Below, piece by piece: positions 22,101-22,203 of a DNA stretch of 22,203 bases. Location: NCBI GenBank assembly GCA_937915755.1, contig CALGGR010000294.1, positions 1 to 22,203 of the forward strand, in the 5' to 3' direction. Source of the stretch: an uncultured Fretibacterium sp. (lineage in GTDB: Bacteria > Synergistota > Synergistia > Synergistales > Aminobacteriaceae). The notes beneath the pieces were generated by a model. That model worked only from the letters and a program-made list of their open reading frames with translations, was not told where the DNA came from and made no database searches. The translations under genes and the position numbers were made by a program. Each line of letters starts with the position of its first letter. Within the stretch, counting starts at the first letter, position 1.

Positions 22101-22192
22101 TCATCGTAACCCTCAGTCTCATAGCCAGCCTCGCCGTAAAACATTGCCGAAGCTCCTGCCGCTGACCATGCCATTAAGACGATTGCCAGCAT
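15800..22192 (-). CDS. Giant GLUG / Ig-like / C-type lectin surface protein (5' end probably outside window)
   Basis: At least 2130 codons. The visible start follows IAF and reads MLAIVLMAWSAAGASA, the end of a Sec signal; the frame is open to the window edge, so the true start is probably just outside. Domains: three GLUG-type beta-helix modules at ~18-275, ~384-640 and ~644-885 (each opening with DxAWEI.S..TL...RD.IN and containing FRGHFDGNGHTI and AGGI.G); one Ig-like domain between modules 1 and 2 (~296); another at ~895; a C-type lectin-like domain at ~986-1109; ten more Ig-like domains (~1117-2005); and a C-terminal domain shared with the LRR/Ig protein. Probably a long surface stalk carrying recognition modules. 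A terminator follows. Ligand unknown. Confidence 0.88.
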   Translation of the reverse strand: MLAIVLMAWSAAGASAMFYGEAGYETEGYDEDSAWEINSVATLIKARDDINDGTISMGRYYKLTEDLDITSYTDWVPIGLSSTYPFRGHFDGNGHTITVKIARSDEEYAGLFGYIYGGEICNLSVTGSVRLATVNKSISICAGGIVACVSRGTIDSCNFDGKVNLSGANRNDYQYAGGIAGYVSSGLGTNSTITNNSAGRNDASTAVKALFSISDNPNTYAGGIIGKVRVYNEDSSDGVTITGNYSRLKTQAGHTDSLTYGNLDKSYGYIYQNKILVYDNKEYDPEDYPDPEPTITAPTITTSTLSNATAGQSYSATLAATGTSPITWSVYSGSLPSGLTLSSSGVISGTPAAAGTYTFTVKASNSGGDATKTLTLVIASGSTSRKYGSEGHGDSEDDAWEIDSLETLKKFRDNINDGAESEGKYYKLTADIDLTGETDWVAIGNSFSDSNFRGHFDGGGHTIKINLRKSEYIVGVFGYVIGGTVKNLSVEGNISVTSDSDVRAGGVISTIKGGSVENCSFDGSITISATDDAGHWFHAGGIVAVALNEVVSITNCSVGKNDASTVIKVQGGSSESISGYKTTYAGGIISYIDDADSSTTVTGNYTRAATSAEYTETLTCGRRYYGNGTFYNNVEVPVSDGSSSKKYGEGEHGDSENDAWEIDSVETLMKLRDDVNSGSVASGKYFKLTADLDISGYTDWAPIGTNSRTPFSGYFNGNGHTVTLNISNSTLSYVGLFGYVSDGSVENLYVEGTVKADYGTSIYVGGIIGHITGGTINNCRFDGTVSTKPGDYSTIGGIVGFARSDSGLNITNNSVGRKDTSSVVEALPVEKVAYAGGIVGFIAGEGDAIVVTGNYSRLKTQAKYTKTLTYGTDYECGNGTFANNIEIDTSGTLATPPVITTGSGLGTFKKGDSVSVQLEASGTTPLTWSITAGSLPTGLTMSSTGLISGTLTATGTFTFTVYASNSAGLTSSTFSMTVTSSTSGTHRYQLFNESMTWTEAKAYCENLGGHLATITSQSEHDEVMKLVPQNERRIYWLGGFRKSTSSAWEWVTGEAFSFTNWHSGEPNNAWGDECYLELSSYQYDGSWGWNDENNTSYNASVTGFICEWDENEPEVIAPTITVTGLPDGVKGESYSAQLSADGTSPILWNIEGLPDGLSANSEGLISGTPSTVGSFLPIATAGNSAGKDTRTYKIVITEPAPTVIAPVITTTQDLGTFTVGDSVSVNLEATGTTPITWLKTDGALPDGLALSTSGEISGELTKAGTFSFLVSATNTAGSVSRRFTMKVSALKPSVIAPVITSSGDLGKFMAGDKLGVQLKATGTSPITWTAAGLPDGLSISSAGLIYGTAMTAWQYTFTVTASNSAGSDSRQFTLTFEDAVIAPKITTAQDLGTFNVGNSMSKLIEATGSSPLTWNAMGLPSWLTLNADTGMIFGTPEKAGEFSFTLTAENSAGKDSRKFLLKVKTNASTATAPTITTASLPDGETGAVYNMTLDAKGTSPLTWTASGLPDGLTLNETSGKLTGSPKASGTFTIVVTAENSAGNDTREYSLTIAEKNKLNPPKITTETMTDATEGTAYAFQFEAEGSNVTWTATWKTLTGFTFTPDGVLRGTPTASGTYNITVKAKNTAGTDYANLTLRVNSANGNANAPTVKSSKIPDAYQNEDYSYFLEAEGSSPMTWKLEDPNSLPKGLELTENGEITGEVDTSKATTFKFNVIATNSAGSHKKQITLKVLAKALTFKSDSLKEAKWNKKYSFTLKVQNMKPTVWSIEGDLPDGVKFDKGKFSGKPMEVGEFELTITAGNGAVELSDEFTLNVKGITPKIKGSFKKGTEGEAYRSVLKATGVTPMTWDFEDLPDGLDYTTNATGEECTITGTPEGAFSGKITVTVTNGSGDDETSVSKGLKMTIKAVKPKITTTINDIPDGTVGERYFCQLKYSPETAEVVWSYTGDMPEGLTLDEDSGIISGVPEEAVKNAKLKITVSNVNKASYKSTQTLYITIKAADADTEEPEAPEFENGMAIYERGELTTETLATIAHNDEVIAAILPALEVEEEGLYDFTVSLDVNVPVNGRLVWHSFPDGENDENDEENAVFLDEEGEVIERVPETYSVTVSAWLKPGVIYEPIIAVKIHE
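16165..18850 (-). repeat. Ten tandem He_PIG-type Ig-like domains of the giant
   Basis: Successive ~88-residue units from APTITVTGLPDG to the KPKITTTINDIPDG unit. Units 4-10 of this array align one to one and in order with units 4-10 of the LRR/Ig protein, including individual quirks such as the GLPSWLT variant, the AEGSNVTW/AEGRNVAW unit and the NATGEECTITGTPE unit. Confidence 0.8.
18865..19240 (-). other. C-type lectin-like domain within the giant
   Basis: A contiguous C-type lectin fold. HRYQLFNESMTWTEAKAYCE and GGHLATITSQSEHD form the N-terminal strand and two helices. YWLGGFR is the WIGL-type core. FTNWHSGEPNNAWGDECYLE carries the EPN motif of Ca2+-dependent mannose-type sites, WGWNDENN the WND motif, and GFICEW the last cysteine strand. 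All four canonical cysteine positions are plausible (AYCE, DECY, FICEW), although only three are clearly visible, so one disulfide may be missing. Confidence 0.85.
19500..22140 (-). repeat. Three GLUG-type modules
   Basis: Three ~250-residue modules repeat the same order: DSAWEINSVATL / DDAWEIDSLETL / NDAWEIDSVETL; YYKLTxDLDI.. TDW.(P/A)IG; FRGHFDGNGHTI; LFGY; NLSVxGxV; AGGI; CxFDG; and GNY(S/T)R near the end. The first two are separated by one Ig-like domain, and modules two and three are adjacent. Confidence 0.75.
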
Positions 22193-22203
22193 GAACGCAA
22201 TGA

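Overview
The window looks like a chromosomal segment of a Gram-negative, probably anaerobic and gut-associated bacterium. My best guess is Synergistota (Synergistaceae-like). The reasons are Sec and lipoprotein signals without LPXTG anchors, a mid-range GC content, giant 'putative Ig' surface proteins, and a shared C-terminal domain of a kind I associate with that group. The taxonomic call is inference, because no rRNA or marker gene is present. Almost every gene is on the minus strand. The exception is a plus-strand toxin-antitoxin and LysR block at 4287-6299.

Layout by minimum coordinate. (1) 1-3090, minus: a periplasm-facing lipoprotein aldo/keto reductase; an XRE-cupin regulator coupled (TAA-ATG) to a stand-alone HD (ppGpp-hydrolase-like) protein; a two-TM protein; and the first ~113 codons of an L-lactate dehydrogenase. 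The dehydrogenase reading frame breaks near 135-146 and is joined out of frame to an unrelated coiled-coil coding fragment running off the window edge (rearrangement or assembly chimera). (2) 3150-4169, minus: an exported YcjY-like alpha/beta hydrolase with a strong promoter. (3) 4287-5406, plus: two tandem YafQ-type toxin modules whose tiny antitoxins lack a visible DNA-binding domain, followed 5 bases later by a LysR regulator. (4) 6286-8541, minus: an ArsR/SmtB repressor and a Zn/Cd-type P1B ATPase, with a CadC-like operator and a near-consensus promoter between them. (5) 8624-22192, minus: a cell-surface block of four proteins, in transcription order a giant GLUG/Ig/C-type-lectin protein, a LRR/Ig protein, a Cthe_2159-family carbohydrate-binding protein, and a small lipoprotein. 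Each of the four is followed by its own intrinsic terminator.

The surface block is the most unusual part. The LRR/Ig protein is interrupted by an 11-base G tract (C11 on the plus strand) that puts its signal peptide out of frame with the rest; 9 or 12 G would restore one ~1466-1467-aa protein, so it looks like a phase-variable adhesin caught OFF. The two giants share collinear C-terminal Ig arrays and a C-terminal domain but carry different N-terminal recognition modules (LRR versus GLUG plus a C-type lectin fold with EPN and WND motifs). The LRR/Ig and Cthe_2159 genes share a 19-bp promoter/leader element and near-identical signal peptides. The Cthe_2159 protein and its neighbouring lipoprotein share a short C-terminal tail (LVHRVN.F.GI). 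Together this suggests a mix-and-match surface display locus with switchable and co-regulated parts. No tRNA, rRNA, CRISPR array or insertion sequence was seen, and no stretch over 300 bases lacks a gene.
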